From: Bufo bufo
Lineage: Eukaryota > Chordata > Amphibia > Anura > Bufonidae
NCBI RefSeq assembly: GCF_905171765.1
Contig: NC_053392.1
Span: 451,272,722-451,336,721, forward strand
DNA: 64,000 bases
Direction: 5' to 3'
The notes under the pieces are model-generated. The model had not been told where the DNA came from and searched no databases. It saw only the letters and a program-made list of their open reading frames with translations. The translations under genes and the position numbers were made by a program. Below, in pieces: positions 9,316-20,928 of this stretch; the first letter of the stretch is position 1, and every line of letters starts with the position of its first letter.

Positions 9316-11056
9316 CACGTGTGTCAAACACAAGGCCCGCGGGCCGAATCCGGCCCGCCAGACCTCGTCATGTGGCCCGCGCAGCCGCCGCCGATATGCG
9401 GCAGGCGAGTGAGCTGGCCGTAGCGGCTGGGCACAGGGAGATGAGCGCTTCCATTGTGGAAGCGCTCATCTCCAGTCATCTGTATCGCCGTCCTCAGGAC
9501 AGCGATACAGATGCCTGCCTGTGCTGCGGTAGGGGAGGGAGAGGCGTGTCCCTTTCCCTTCCTCTGATAAGCTGCAGGCACTAGGCCGGCAGTCTATCAG
9601 AGGCCGACGCAGGCGGTGCGATGACGTCATCGCGCTGCCTGAGCCATACAGCGTGGGACACAGGCCAGAAGAGGCCTGCATCGCATCACTGACATGGAGG
9701 TAAGTATGTGTTTTTTTTTTTATTATTTTTATTATGTACAATACTTTTACTGGCGGGGGCTGTTATTACTGGCAAAGGGGGGGCTGTTTGTTATTACTGG
9801 CAAAGGGGGGGCTGTTTTTACTGGCAAAGGGGGGGCTGTTTTTACTGGCAAAGGGGGGGCTGTTATTACTGGCAAAGGGGGGGCTGTTTTTACTGGCAAA
9901 GGGGGGGCTGTTTTTACTGGCAAAGAGGGGGCTGTTATTACTGGCAAAGGGGGGGCTGTTTGTTATTACTGGCAAAGGGGGGGCTGTTATTACTGGCGAG
10001 GGCTGTTATTACTGGCAAAGGGGGGGCTGTTATTACTGGCAAAGGGGGCTGTTATTACTGGGGGCTGTTATTACTGGCAAAGGGGGGGCTGTTATTACTG
10101 GCGGGGGCTGTTATTACTGGCAAAGGGGGGCTGTTATTACTGGCAAAGGGGGGGCTGTTATTACTGGCAAAGGGGGCTGTTATTACTGGCAAAGGGGGCT
10201 GTTATTACTGGCACAGAGGGGCTGTTATTACTGACACAGAGGGGCTGTTATTACTGGGGGCTGTTATTACTGGCACAGAGGGGCTGTTATTACTGGGGGC
10301 TGTTATTACTGGCACAGAGGGGCTGTTATTACTGGGGGCTGTTATTACTGGCACAGAGGGGCTGTTATTACTGACACAGAGGGGCTCTTATTACTGGGGG
10401 CTGTTATTACTGACACAGAGGGGCTCTTATTACTGGGGGCTGTTATTACTGGCATAGAGGGGCTCTTATTACTGGGGGCTCTTATTACTGACACAGAGGG
10501 GCTCTTATTACTGGGGGCTGTTATTACTGACACAGAGGGGCTCTTATTACTGGCACAGAGGGGCTGTTATTACTGGGGGCTGTTATTACTGGCACAGAGG
10601 GGCTGTTATTACTGGGGGCTGTTATTACTGACACAGAGGGGCTCTTATTACTGGGAGCTGTTATTACTGGCACAGAGGGGCTGTTATTACTGGGGGCTGT
10701 TATTACTGACACAGAGGGGCTGTTAATACTGACACAGAGGGGCTCTTATTACTGGGGGCTGTTATTACTGACACAGAGGGGCTCTTATTACTGGGGGCTG
10801 TTATTACTGGCACAGAGGGGCTGTTATTACTGGGGGCTGTTATTACTGGGGGCTGCTATTATCTCCAAATACTTATTATGAAATCTTTCTCATTAGGATA
10901 AAACACCTCATCAGCTCCACCGAGCCCCCGGCCAAAGTGTGGAAGTGGCGTCCGAGATCCCCAAGGGCCAAGCCAAGTAACTTTAAGTTTTCCGGCCCTT
11001 TGAGGGTGACCAAACTGCTGATGCGGCCCCCGATGAATTTGAGTTTGACACCCCTG
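9316..11056. mobile_element. hAT element with 8-bp target duplication
   Basis: The right end reads GAGTTTGACACCCCTG and the left end CACGTGTGTCAAACAC, an inverted pair (CA...GTGTCAAAC) characteristic of hAT elements. They are bracketed by exact GTGTATGG copies at 9308-9315 and 11057-11064; 8 bp is the hAT duplication size. No transposase is encoded. The left part (9316-9700) is CpG-rich with its own inverted segments (gagatgagcgcttcc/ggaagcgctcatctc); most of the rest is a minisatellite. Confidence 0.9.
9745..10858. repeat. Minisatellite, about 16-25 bp units, inside the hAT element
   Basis: About 1.1 kb of head-to-tail copies of ggggctgttattactggc followed by a variable linker. The left part uses linkers of the caaaggggg type. 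From about 10205 they switch to cacagagg, alternating with a short unit without linker (ctgttattactggg), giving a higher-order pattern; a cttattactg variant clusters between 10385 and 10560. The long repetitive ORFs on both strands are products of the repeat and are not genes. Confidence 0.97.
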
Positions 11057-11505
11057 GTGTATGGCCTTACGGATATGTAACGGCAGTATATTAATAAAGC
11101 TTTCCCACACCTGAAAGAAATGTTCTACTTTTTTGTCTTTTTGGTGTGACGCCTCCACCCAGTCCATGCGCATGATATAAGATAGAGGGGAAAGATTTTA
11201 AACAAACAAATCTTACTTGTTTAGATTGTATCCACGTCCAGATTACCTCCTGAATATCTCCAATGCACTTATAAAATCAGCACTTGGAAAAGCAGCAAGC
11301 TATAATTAGCAAGCTAATACTATATTGCTATATATACACACACTCCCACAAAGGCTCCTCCCCCAACAGCAATTTAACACCTTACTTGCCTATGCTCATT
11401 TGCAATCAGACAATAGTGATACCCTGTCTAACAAATTCCTTACCTGTTTTGAAACACAGTGTCTGAGTATCCACCAGAAACACCACTGATGTTATGCTAC
11501 AGTGG

Positions 11506-11880
11506 AAAATCTCATATTCTGAAAGCCATAGTTTTTTTTTTTTTTTTTGGGCGACTGTCTTATGTAGGGGCTCTTTTTTTTCGATATGAGATGACTGTTT
11601 TATTGGTACTATTTTAGGGTGCATATGGCTTTTTTGACACCGTTTTTTTTTTTGTTAACGGGGTTAGGTCATGTGATATTTGTATAGAGCAGGTCGTTAA
11701 GGACGTGACAATACCTATTATGTATACTTTTTTGTATTCATTAAAGTTTTACACAATAGTATATTTTTTGAAAGATGAAGACAGAAGAGAAGCTGGGCTG
11801 CGTGAACAAGTGGATTACGGTGAGTTAAATTATTATTTATTTATTTTTTAACCCCTCCAGCCCTATTGTACTATGCATTC
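11506..11880. repeat. Dispersed repeat B module
   Basis: Phrases such as tctgaaagccatag, gggcgactgtcttatgtagg, gatgactgttt, tcatgtgatattt and agagcaggtcgtta recur at 47440-50170 and 56395-56480. No coding content. Confidence 0.78.
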
Positions 11881-11895
11881 TGTATTAAGAATGCT

Positions 11896-11934
11896 ATTAT
11901 TTTCCCTTATAACCATGTTATAAGGGAAAATAAT
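11896..11934. repeat. Perfect 18-bp-arm hairpin
   Basis: ATTATTTTCCCTTATAAC, a 3-base loop (cat), then the exact reverse complement. The same hairpin occurs at 45085-45123 and 50718-50756. Confidence 0.92.
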
Positions 11935-11939
11935 AATGA

Positions 11940-12100
11940 TCGGGTCTCCATCCCGATCGTCTCCTAGCAATCGTTCATGAAAATCGCACTGCATCCGCAC
12001 TTGCTTGCGGATGCTTGCGATTTTCACGCAGCCCCATTCACTTCTATGGGGCCTGCGTTGTGTGGAAAATGCACAATATAGAGCATTCTGCGATTTTCTT
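11940..12100. repeat. Fragment of the 'gtgaaaatcgc' MITE family
   Basis: gaaaatcgcactgcatccgcacttgcttgcggatgcttgcgattttcacgc is a short palindrome shared with 4690-4755 and 44990-45055. Confidence 0.7.
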
Positions 12101-12368
12101 TACAGGGGGTTGTAGGTGCTTAATGAGTGCACTGCCCATCCTCAGAAAGGGAAAAGAGTCCTCCAGATAATTTGAGTGAAAAAGGAGAAAAAAAAAAATT
12201 ATTACAATGGAGAGCAGTTTCTTGCATTGATATAGTTAATGATATGCTTTACTCCAGATTTTTTTTTCAATTTGTGTGAAAAACCCTTTAACTTGTCTCT
12301 TGCAATCTTGGATTTGGCTGGCATTCTTATGTATTCTCTGAAAGTGTCATAGAACTTTTTAAAAACTT

Positions 12369-12750
12369 TTGATAGAGATTGCGGAGTCTGCTCAAGACAA
12401 GGTCAAGGAGCAAACAACCATGCTCAGACCTCTCAAAACTAATCCGGAAAAATGTCTTACGAAAAAGCACGTTTTCCCGGTGGGGAGAGGCAAGATGGCG
12501 CTGGAAAACTTAGCCACGCTCTACGGCGCAGAGGACTCAGAAGAGGACAGTGCCATATCTAACTGACAAAAAGTTGCTGTCACAAGCAATTTCCCCAGTG
12601 GTCAAAGAACTGGCAGACATTAAATCGGAAGTGAAGCAGATTGGAAACAAGGTGGCTGCTCTTGAGGAGACAGTCTGCCATGCTTCATCAAAAATGTTTG
12701 CCTTATCTGAATCTGTCTCCAACAAGGTCCTCCAACCAGTAGTAAAGTAG
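12369..12750 (+). pseudogene. Possible L1-like ORF1 remnant (coiled coil)
   Basis: Two overlapping frames encode an acidic stretch (YGAEDSEEDSA) and then a heptad-rich segment (VVKELADIKSEVKQIGNKVA), compatible with the coiled-coil N-terminal part of an L1 ORF1 protein. Stops follow at about 12750. No RRM or C-terminal domain can be read. The assignment is tentative. Confidence 0.35.
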
Positions 12751-13089
12751 ATCTTTGGTGGAGAGGGCTCATAGAGATCTGCAGCCCAAACCACTACAGA
12801 GTGATCATCATAGAGGCTAATTAAACGACGTTGACTCCGGAAATTTTAAAAGTGGAGAGGGAGGCCACTTAAGTTAGTTATGAAGGCACTAGAATTTTGT
12901 TGTTTTAGGATTTAGCTGCCAGCACTCTCACCAAATGCAGAGTGTTGAAACTACTCAGAGTCTTTATGTGCTAGAAAGCCCCTGATTCATTGGCTCTTTC
13001 TGTTCTGGCTTGCTACAGCCAAAAAGGATTGCCAAATTATCATCTGTTCCCCGGAAAACCTTGTCAAGGCCTGGGTTAAGGTGGATCTA

Positions 13090-13698
13090 TAGGATAGAGG
13101 TATCTGGGAAATAGCTCACCCTCTCACAATCACGGAAAGGTGCTCAGGTCAAAATTGACTCACCCCTCAAAATACATATAATATCTAATACCAAAAGACT
13201 GGCACACTCGATATATGGAGAAAAATGGCCAGGTTCAAAACAGCAGAGTTTATTATACATACAAATAAAATTAAGCAGATAAAATCTTACTATATTAATA
13301 AAAAGATATGTTCAGTATGTTATAATGAACATTCGATGGTTCTCTAAAAACGTCAATAAATTCGCATGATATATCATCAATAATTATAACATATTAAATA
13401 CACCTTTAAAGATTCATGGAGTGTCTTATACCAAAGGTCATCTATATCTGTTCGCAAGAAAATTCCTTAATGGTAAGTAGTGTAAGAGTCACTTCATTAG
13501 TTTTATCCCTTATAGAAAAAAGTGCGGGGAGATTGTTGTCCACCGCTGCACTGATATCAGTGGTATTGGAGAGATGAAAATGGTCAGTTTTGCTTTTCAG
13601 TATAGTCTATTTTCTTTAGTGAAATATTGTTATCTGGTCCTCTAAATATTAGAGCTGGTTATGATGACCCACAGTTTGTGGTCATGATGACCCACAGG
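13090..13698. mobile_element. Unclassified 0.6-kb insertion with 13-bp direct repeats
   Basis: TAAGGTGGATCTA occurs at 13077-13089 and again at 13699-13711, exactly bracketing this AT-rich block. The repeat length suits retrotransposition, but I see no poly(A) tail or ORF. The end carries a short direct repeat (atgacccacag twice, near 13664 and 13687). Type unknown. Confidence 0.6.
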
Positions 13699-13711
13699 TA
13701 AGGTGGATCTA

Positions 13712-14243
13712 CCTACGATGGAAATATCTTCTTATCTACCCACTTCCCAAGATTGTCACCTCCCTGTACTACCAAACCAACTCACATGGCGATTGGGGAA
13801 GCAAAAATCACCCAGAAATAAGAAGCCTCCTGTCAGTGTTGAGGACACTTGAAAATGTATCTGTCACCAGTGACCAGCACATTTGACCTAAGAAGTAACT
13901 TTATCTCCCATTTTTATTACCTGTTCAGAGTTTGTCACCTATCCTGAGAGATTTAGGTTAAAGCACCATTTTCCAAATTAGTATCTGTGGGACTTATTGG
14001 GGACTGATTTTTGGGATTGATCCCCCCCCCCCCCCCGCCCTCCCTTCCTGAGCTTACTTCTGATCTCTCCACATGGGAATAATGTTTCCCTAATCCAAGG
14101 TAGGGCAAATCTTACCCTTTGCCATTTGGACGTTTGTTATTATGGCCCTTTACCTAGGTCCCGCTTGGTTATTATATATAGTTGTTGTTGTTTGTTAGCA
14201 GGCTATCACTGGTCCCTCACTTGGAATGACTGTCTCCAGTATG
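13712..14243. other. No gene recognised
   Basis: Unassigned sequence with a C homopolymer at about 14022-14036. It may belong to the same retroelement as 12369-13076, but no protein similarity is clear. Confidence 0.45.
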
Positions 14244-14409
14244 TACAGTCGTGGCCAAAAGTTTTGAGAATGACACAAATATTAGTTTTCACAAAGTTTG
14301 CTGCTAAACTGCTTTTAGATCTTTGTTTCAGTTGTTTCTGTGATGTAGTGAAATATAATTACACGCACTTCATACATTTCAAAGGCTTTTATCGACAATT
14401 ACATGACAT

Positions 14410-15622
14410 TTATGCAAAGAGTCTGTATTTGCAGTGTTGTCCCTTCTTTTTCAGGACCTCTGCAATTCCACTGGGCATGCTCTCAATCAACTTCTGGGCC
14501 AATTCCTGACTGATAGCAACCCATTCTTTCATAATCACTTCTTGGAGTTTGTCAGAATTAGTGGGTTTTTGTTTGTCCACCCGCCTCTTGAGGATTGACC
14601 ACAAGTTCTCAATGGGATTAAGATCTGGGGAGTTTCCAAGCCATGGACCCAAAATGTCAACGTTTTGGTCCCCGAGCCACTTAGTTATCACTTTTGCCTT
14701 ATGGCACGGTGTTCCATCGTGAAGAAAATGCATTGTTCTTCACCAAACTGTTGTTGGATTGTTGGTAGAAGTTGCTGTTGGAGGGTGTTTTGGTACCATT
14801 CTTTATTCATGGCTGTGTTTTTGGGCAAAATTGTGAGTGAGCCCACTCTCTTGGATGAGAAGCAACCCCACACATGAATGGTCTCAGGATGCTTTACTGT
14901 TGGCATGACACAGGACTGATGGTAGCGCTCACCTTTTCTTCTCCGGACAAGCCTTTTTCCAGATGCCCCAAACAATCGGAAAGAGTGAGCCCACTCTCTT
15001 GGATGAGAAGCAACCCCACACATGAATGGTCTCAGGATGCTTTACTGTTGGCATGACACAGGACTGATGGTAGCGCTCACCTTTTCTTCTCCGGACAAGC
15101 CTTTTTCCAGATGCCCCAAACAATCGGAAAGAGGCTTCATCGGAGAATATGACTTTGCCCCAGTCCTCAGCAGTCCATTCACCAAACTTTCTGCAGAAGA
15201 TCAATCTGTCCCTGATGTTTTTTTTGGAGAGAAGTGGCTTCTTTGCTGCCCTCCTTGACACCAGGCCATCTTCCAAAAGTCTTCGCCTCACTGTGCGTGC
15301 AGATGCGCTCACACCTTCCTGCTGCCATTCCTGAGCAAGCTCTGCACTGGTGGCACTCCGATCCCGCAGCTGAATCCTCTTTAGGAGACGATCCTGGCGC
15401 TTGCTGGACTTTCTTGGGTGCCCTGAAGCCTTCTTAACAAGAATTGAACCTCCTTTCCTTGAAGTTCTTGATGATCCTATAAATTGTTGATTGAGGTGCA
15501 ATCTTAGTAGCCACAATATCCTTGCCTGTGAAGCCATTTTTATGCAAAGCAATGATGGCTGCACGCGTTTCTTTGCAGGTCACCATGGTTAACAATGGAA
15601 GAACAATGATTTCAAGCAACAC
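14410..15622 (-). pseudogene. Tc1-like transposase, frameshifted (DD35E-type spacing)
   Basis: The minus strand starts near 15622 with a helix-turn-helix N-terminus (GKDIVATKIAPQSTIYRIIK), continues through SAELAQEWQQEGVSASARTV and the first catalytic Asp in VIFSDEASF, then the VWGCFSS motif, the second Asp in HDGTPCHKAK and the Glu in [12 protein letters not shown] count 35 residues between the last two. A 148-bp tandem duplication (14835-15130) and a frameshift near 14730 break the reading frame, so no active enzyme is made. Confidence 0.88.
14835..15130. repeat. 148-bp tandem duplication inside the transposase
   Basis: Copies 14835-14982 and 14983-15130 are nearly identical (gagtgagcccactctc ... 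caatcggaaa). The period is not a multiple of three, so it shifts the frame. Confidence 0.92.
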
Positions 15623-16974
15623 CCTCCTTTTAACATGTCAAGTCTGCCATTTTAAGGAGCGTAGCGGCATGATGTGAGAGCGGTGACGTGCCGCGCTCCC
15701 ACCCGCCCCCTTCCCTCGTGCATCATGGGTAGCTGCTGTGGCGTCCTGAAGCAGACTGACCGCGGCAGATAGCTCTCCGGCTCTCCGGCTTTACAGCTCC
15801 ACAGCTTTCCGGGACATCTAGGAGCCTTGCCCAGAAATAGATGATGTGACCTGTGTGACGCCGACTGACCTGAGTAAGCGGAGGGATCGATGGTGGCGGA
15901 GAGAGGTGGCGTATACCGGATGCTGGACGCGGTGAGAGCCTCCTGCGTCTGCTTTCTCTGATTTCGCCCGGCTTCCTCTACTTCCAGCAGACCCAGCAGT
16001 GCGAAGCAGCGGAGGAGCGGGGTCCTGGCCAGGTCGGTGGTCAAGAGGGCCAGCAGGTACCACCTTAGTGTTGCCCCCTTCCTGTTTTCGTATCTCTGTC
16101 CGAGCGCACCGGTTCGTTTACCACTAGTTATTAATGCCGCTAACTGGCCTAGAAGTAATGAGGTGACGAGGTGTTGCAAAGGTCATATGAGGGTCTGAAC
16201 GTTTGCAGTGAGAACAGGAGGGGGGGTCTCCTAGGAGGGATTCCACGGTGGCGCCCCGAGCGGAGAACTCTGCTTAGTTAACCGGTTGCTGAAGAGTGGA
16301 CGATGATAAATAAAAGGGAACTGTAACAAATAGCAACTGGAACAGCTGGATTATTTTGGACAATTTTGTTACAATATGAATATCGGGTGCCTTTTGTATG
16401 CTGTATACGTCATATAATGAATGAGGGGAAGCCGAAGTTTAATACCTATAAAGGGGTCAGCTGCCTCGCCAGAAGAAATAGACGGCAAACTGGAATGACT
16501 CTGGTTTCGTTGGAAAAGGGTTCTGGGCCTAATTAGAGAATTGTAGGACTATATCACTATAGGACTAGATTGAATATTGGACTAATGCAGCCATCTGCTC
16601 CAATAGTTTGGGAAACTGCAAGAAATCGCTGATTGACAAGTTCTAAAGTGAAAAGAACGGGACGTTTTTTTTTTGTTTTTTGTTTTTTTCTTTTTTTGTT
16701 TTCCGCTACCTATTTTTCATTTTTTTTTCCCTCACTGTGAGCTAAGGGCTGTGCTGGGTTGGGTATTGGTGGAGGAGGAATTTGAACTGGTGCAAAGGAC
16801 TCAGTGATCTGCCGAATCATTGCTTTAGTTGCCCCCACGGTCCTCTAGACTTTCTCCTGAGGGAACCGCTCTTTATTTATTTGTTTGTTTTTCTTCTTTC
16901 TCTTTCTCTGGTGGGAGGAAGCTATTGTGTTTTTGTGGGTATCCTTTCGTCTAAATGGCTTATTGGTTTTAGAT

Positions 16975-17970
16975 ATGCCTCCGAAATCATATAATAGAAA
17001 GTCTGTAGGCACCTCCTCGCCGGGTGGAGGAAAGAGCAACAGCACAACAACTAGTTTGGAAAAATATCTTAAATCTCCGCCAAGGATGAAGAGTGCGCTA
17101 CGGGGAAATAGGGAGACCCAAAGGGAAAGGGAAGGGGGAGAACTGCAGGCCCCCGAGGAAAGTGGAGGGGCGGAAAAGCGGATAAGTAGTGGAGAGGGTA
17201 TGGAGGAAAGAATAAATTCAGTGGATAAGAAACTGGTGGAAATTCTGGGGGCAGTACAACAGTCGAATCACAGTTTAGAGGAATTGACTATTAAGATAGC
17301 ATCTGCACAGGTTGATCTCTCCCTTATTAAGGAGGAGATGAACAAAGTTAGGGAAAAGGTGAAAGATCTTCAGATATCCTCTGGAGGAATGAAAAGGGAT
17401 ATGGAAGGAATTAAGAAAAGAGTAAAAGATATAGATGGGGAGAAAAGAGTCCTTCTGGATAGGATCACTATGATGGAGGATAGGTCTCGTAGGTCAAACA
17501 TTAGATTAGTGGGATTTCCAGAGGGAGTGGAAGGAGAGGATATAGTGGGGTTTATTCAGCAGTGGCTGCAGGATAAGTTTAGTAATGAGGTATTATCCCA
17601 ATGGTTCTTAGTTGATAGAGCTCATAGGATCCCGGGGAGACCCCCCCCCCCCCCCCCCCCCCCCTAAAGGGGCTGCTCCTAGAGCAATCCTAGCCAAAAT
17701 ATTAAGCTCTAGGGATAGAGATGCAATAATTAGAAGTAAAAGGAAATTGCAGACAATAGAGTTTAATGGAAATAACATAGAGATATACCCAGATTATTCC
17801 AGGGAGACACAGGTAAAAAGGCGAGAGTTTAGAGATGTGAAAAAGAGGTTAGCTGCTGCCCAGATACAATACTCCTTGATATACCCTACAAAGCTGCGTG
17901 TTATATATCGAGGTCAAGTTAGCTTTTTTTGGCTCTCCAGAGGAAACAGCGGAGTGGCTGGATGCTAAGG
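16975..17970 (+). pseudogene. L1 ORF1 protein
   Basis: The likely start is the ATG at 16975 (MPPKSYNRK...), not the upstream in-frame ATG at 16885, because the first 30 residues would be a hydrophobic translation of leader sequence. It has a basic/serine-rich N-terminus, a long heptad-type coiled coil (about residues 60-180), an RRM-like core starting SRRSNIRLVGFPEG, and a C-terminal domain with IEIYPDYSRETQ. The frame shifts in a long C homopolymer (17641-17664) and again in a T run near 17920 (VIYRGQVSFF). The native protein trimerises and binds RNA as a chaperone; this copy is disabled. Confidence 0.85.
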
Positions 17971-18180
17971 AAATAGGAATATGATATATATGGTTATGCA
18001 CGATAAGGGGAGGTGGGGGGGGGGGGGAAGGAAAGAGCGGAGTGTAAGAGGTGGGGGAAATATATGATTTTCGCCGACCAGTTGGGGGTTGTGGGAAGGG
18101 GGGAGGGGACTTGGGGGGGACGGTTGTCTTGGAGGGTCTAGCGGGGATGAAAAGTATGAAATTGCAGCTGGGACGCACAC

Positions 18181-20927
18181 ATGAGTAGGATTATGACATG
18201 GAATGTACGTGGATTGGGAGACAAGGTTAAGAGGGTTCTGGTTTTTGACACTGTTATTAGACACCTCCCGGCCATTGTGGGATTATTGGAGACACATAAC
18301 ACAGAGGATAAGACAAACTTACTAAGGCGGAAATGGGCTAAGCACCAGTATCATTCATGTTTTTCTACCTACTCATGTGGTGTCAGTGTATATATACATC
18401 ACAAAGTGGATTATCTCCCACTGGATCACAAGATTGATGATAGGGGCAGATATGTATTCCTTCATTGTCAGTGGAATGGTATAGTCTGTATTTTAGCTTT
18501 TGTGTATATACCCCCGCCATTTTCTCTAAATGTTATACATCGTTTGTTGGAGTTTGCAGACGCCTGAGGTAAATGCCCCATATTAATAATGGGAGATCTT
18601 AATAGCGTTATGAATAGTAAGCTAGATAGATACTCAGTAATATCAAATGATAAATATGACATAAGTCAACCAACTCTCCTCAAAAGAATATCCCAGGAAT
18701 TGTTATTAATAGATGTATGGAGGTATCTTTACGAAGATAAATTAGTGTATTCATGTTTTAGCCGTGGAAACAAAATAATTTCAAGAATAGATATGGCACT
18801 AGCTAGCCCAGAATTGATAGATCGGATATTAAGAATGAGGTACGAGGTGAATAGTATATCAGATCACTCTCCGATTAGCTTGACGCTTAAAACAAGCTCT
18901 AGGTCAAAAAGTAGAGTTTCGTTTGAATCCGCACTGGCTGAACTTGATAAATAAGGATGAAGAAATTATCACAGATATAGAGGAGTATTGGCAAAATAAT
19001 CTAGGTTCCACACAAATAAACCACGTTTGGGACGCATTTAAAGCATACCTACGGGGTATTTTGGTTGGTAGAATTAAGGGTCTAAAAATAAATTCGCTAA
19101 AAAAGAGAGAGAGTTGGTGGAAAGAGTAAAGAAAATAGAGGAGGATCTCCCGACAAATAATTCTCTTGAGACGGTGGCTCAGTTAGAAGAGGCCAAATCT
19201 CTACTGAAAAATTACTTGACCGATAAGGCACAACAAAAAGTGTTTTTTGAGGGGGCCAGATATTTTTGTGAATCTGGGAAGCCTGGAAGACTCTTGTCCA
19301 CACTTGTACAGAATCAAAAGGGGGGCAGTGGAATTAAGTGTGTTGAGAGGAGAGATGGGGGGATGACATCCAGCCAGGGCGAAATTGAGCAGGAATTTGT
19401 TAAATACTATAGGGACCTGTACTCCTCGGAGGGAATGGGGAGGAATGGGGACCTGAGACTCTTCCTGGAGGATGTACCGCTCCCCAGACTCTCGGAGGAA
19501 GACAGGGAATTGTTGAATGGCCCTATCACAGTGGAAGAACTCCAGGATACTTTGAAATCTATTAAGGGTAACTCTAGTCCTGGGTTGGATGGTCTCCCCT
19601 TCAAGATATATAGAAGATATGGAGAGGTTATTCTACCAGTCTTCTTGCAGGTTATCAATGAATCTATGGATAGGGGCGAACTCCCTGCCTATCTCTCCGA
19701 GGCGGTAATAACTCTCATAGTCAAAAAGGGGAAGGAGGAGAGTAAGGTGGACTCGTATCGCCCCATCTCTCTTCTCAACACCGATTTTAAAATATGTGCC
19801 AAATTGCTGGCGAATCGTCTCAAGAGAGTTATAGAAAAAATAATACATCCGGATCAATCGGGTTTTGTGCCAAAACGTAATGTTCAAACGAATATTCGAC
19901 GGGCCCTGTTGAATATCCAGATGAGCGGGGAAGGGGGGGGGGGGGTTGCTCACTCCATCCTGTCATTGGACGCAGAAAAAGCGTTTGACAGGGTGGAGTG
20001 GGCATACCTTTGGAAAATAATGAAGGAGATGAATCTGGGGGAAAAATTCATTAGAAGGGTACAATTGCTTTATCATCACTCGAAAGTTAGGATAAAGATT
20101 AATGGGGAGATAACTGACTCGGTCACATTGCAAAGAGGAACCAGGCAGGGGTGCCCACTCTCCCCATTACTCTTTGCGATATTCGTTGAACCGTTGGCGT
20201 GTAAGGTGCGAGCAGACGATAAAATCAGGGGGTTCAGAGGAAGGGGTGCATCAGACAAAATATGTTTATATGCGGATGACATCCTCTTCTTCTTAGAGGG
20301 GGGGTGTCAACGGTGCCTTACTTGATGGGGATAGTAAATCAGTTTGGTCAAGTCTCCGGTTTCAGGGTGAACTGGACAAAATCGTTGTTGCTCCCTGTTG
20401 GATATGAAATCACGCGAACGGATTTAAATGTCAAAATACTGAAACCCACGGAATCATTTGAATATCTTGGAATAAAAATTAGCTCAAGGATCCAGGAATA
20501 TACAGAACTTAACATTTCCCCTCTGCTCATAAGGGTTAAAAACAAAATAACTACCTGGCAAAAATTATTGATGCGACAGGCTGATCGAATCGCCATTATC
20601 AAAATGGTACTGTTACCGCAGATTCTGTATGTCATCTCCTCCTGCCCCGTATGGATAGGGGATCACTTTTTTAATGTACTGGAAGGAATGATAAATGATC
20701 TTATATGGGGGGAAAAAAGGGTTAGGTTGAAACAAAAATATTTATGGTTAGATGAAGAAGATGGTGGCTTGTGCGTTCCCTGTTTTCGAGGCTACTATTA
20801 TGCCTCCCAGTTGCAGTGGCTAATAACAGAGGACGACAGACTGCGTCGATTTCTGGTGGGTGAGTTTGAAGGTCTCCAATATAACATTCTTAGTGTCCTA
20901 GAAGCTGGGATTATAAAAATAAAAGGT
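18181..20927 (+). pseudogene. L1 ORF2: endonuclease and reverse transcriptase
   Basis: It starts MSRIMTWNVRGLGD (Asn of the APE endonuclease) and continues with LLETHN, FVYIPPP, LIMGDLNSVMN and the final SISDHSPI. A linker leads to the reverse transcriptase: SPGLDGLPFKIY, DSYRPISLLNTDFKI, LSLDAEKAFDRVEW, QRGTRQGCPLSPLLF and the catalytic LYADDILFF. Stops or frameshifts occur near 18567, 18954, 19125 and 20310 (a G run right after YADD). The C-terminal domain is lost at the fold-back insertion. The enzyme nicks target DNA and copies its RNA there; this copy cannot. Confidence 0.92.
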
Positions 20928-20928
20928 A

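Larger units (their letters stand above)
8823..11183 (-). mobile_element. 5'-truncated L1-like insertion with 14-bp target duplication
   Basis: The block is flanked by exact copies of AGAGGGGAAAGATT at 8809-8822 and 11184-11197. Next to the first copy is a T-run on the + strand, which is the poly(A) tail of a minus-strand retrotransposon. At the other end the minus strand encodes what looks like an L1 ORF2 C-terminus (VEHFFQVWESFINILPLHIR, 11173 downward). This is the signature of target-primed reverse transcription by an L1-type LINE. Without the nested hAT element (9316-11056) and one copy of its duplication, the insert is only about 0.6 kb. Confidence 0.88.
6479..11505 (-). mobile_element. 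CR1/L2-like LINE, 5' half, interrupted by an L1
   Basis: On the minus strand the order is a 5' leader (about 11505-11198, then 8822-8773), ORF1 with an esterase-like domain, then an apurinic endonuclease and the very start of the reverse transcriptase, which ends abruptly near 6479. The body is split by an inserted block (8823-11183). Losing the 3' end is unusual for LINEs, which normally lose the 5' end. A 3' part of the same general type, in the opposite orientation, is at 1-842, but I cannot show that the two were once one copy. Confidence 0.8.

Noticed and set aside
9694..10457. Long + strand ORFs rich in LLLLAKGG, CYYWQRGG and GAVITGKG repeats, and the minus-strand counterparts
   Set aside because: They are translations of the minisatellite in all frames; there is no start context or non-repeat domain.
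15652..16179. 175-codon minus-strand ORF in GC-rich DNA
   Set aside because: Lies antisense in the L1 5' leader, with no protein family resemblance; GC-rich sequence gives chance open frames.
18001..18180. A gene in the proline-rich minus-strand ORFs at 17849-18264
   Set aside because: Antisense of the G-rich spacer between L1 ORF1 and ORF2.
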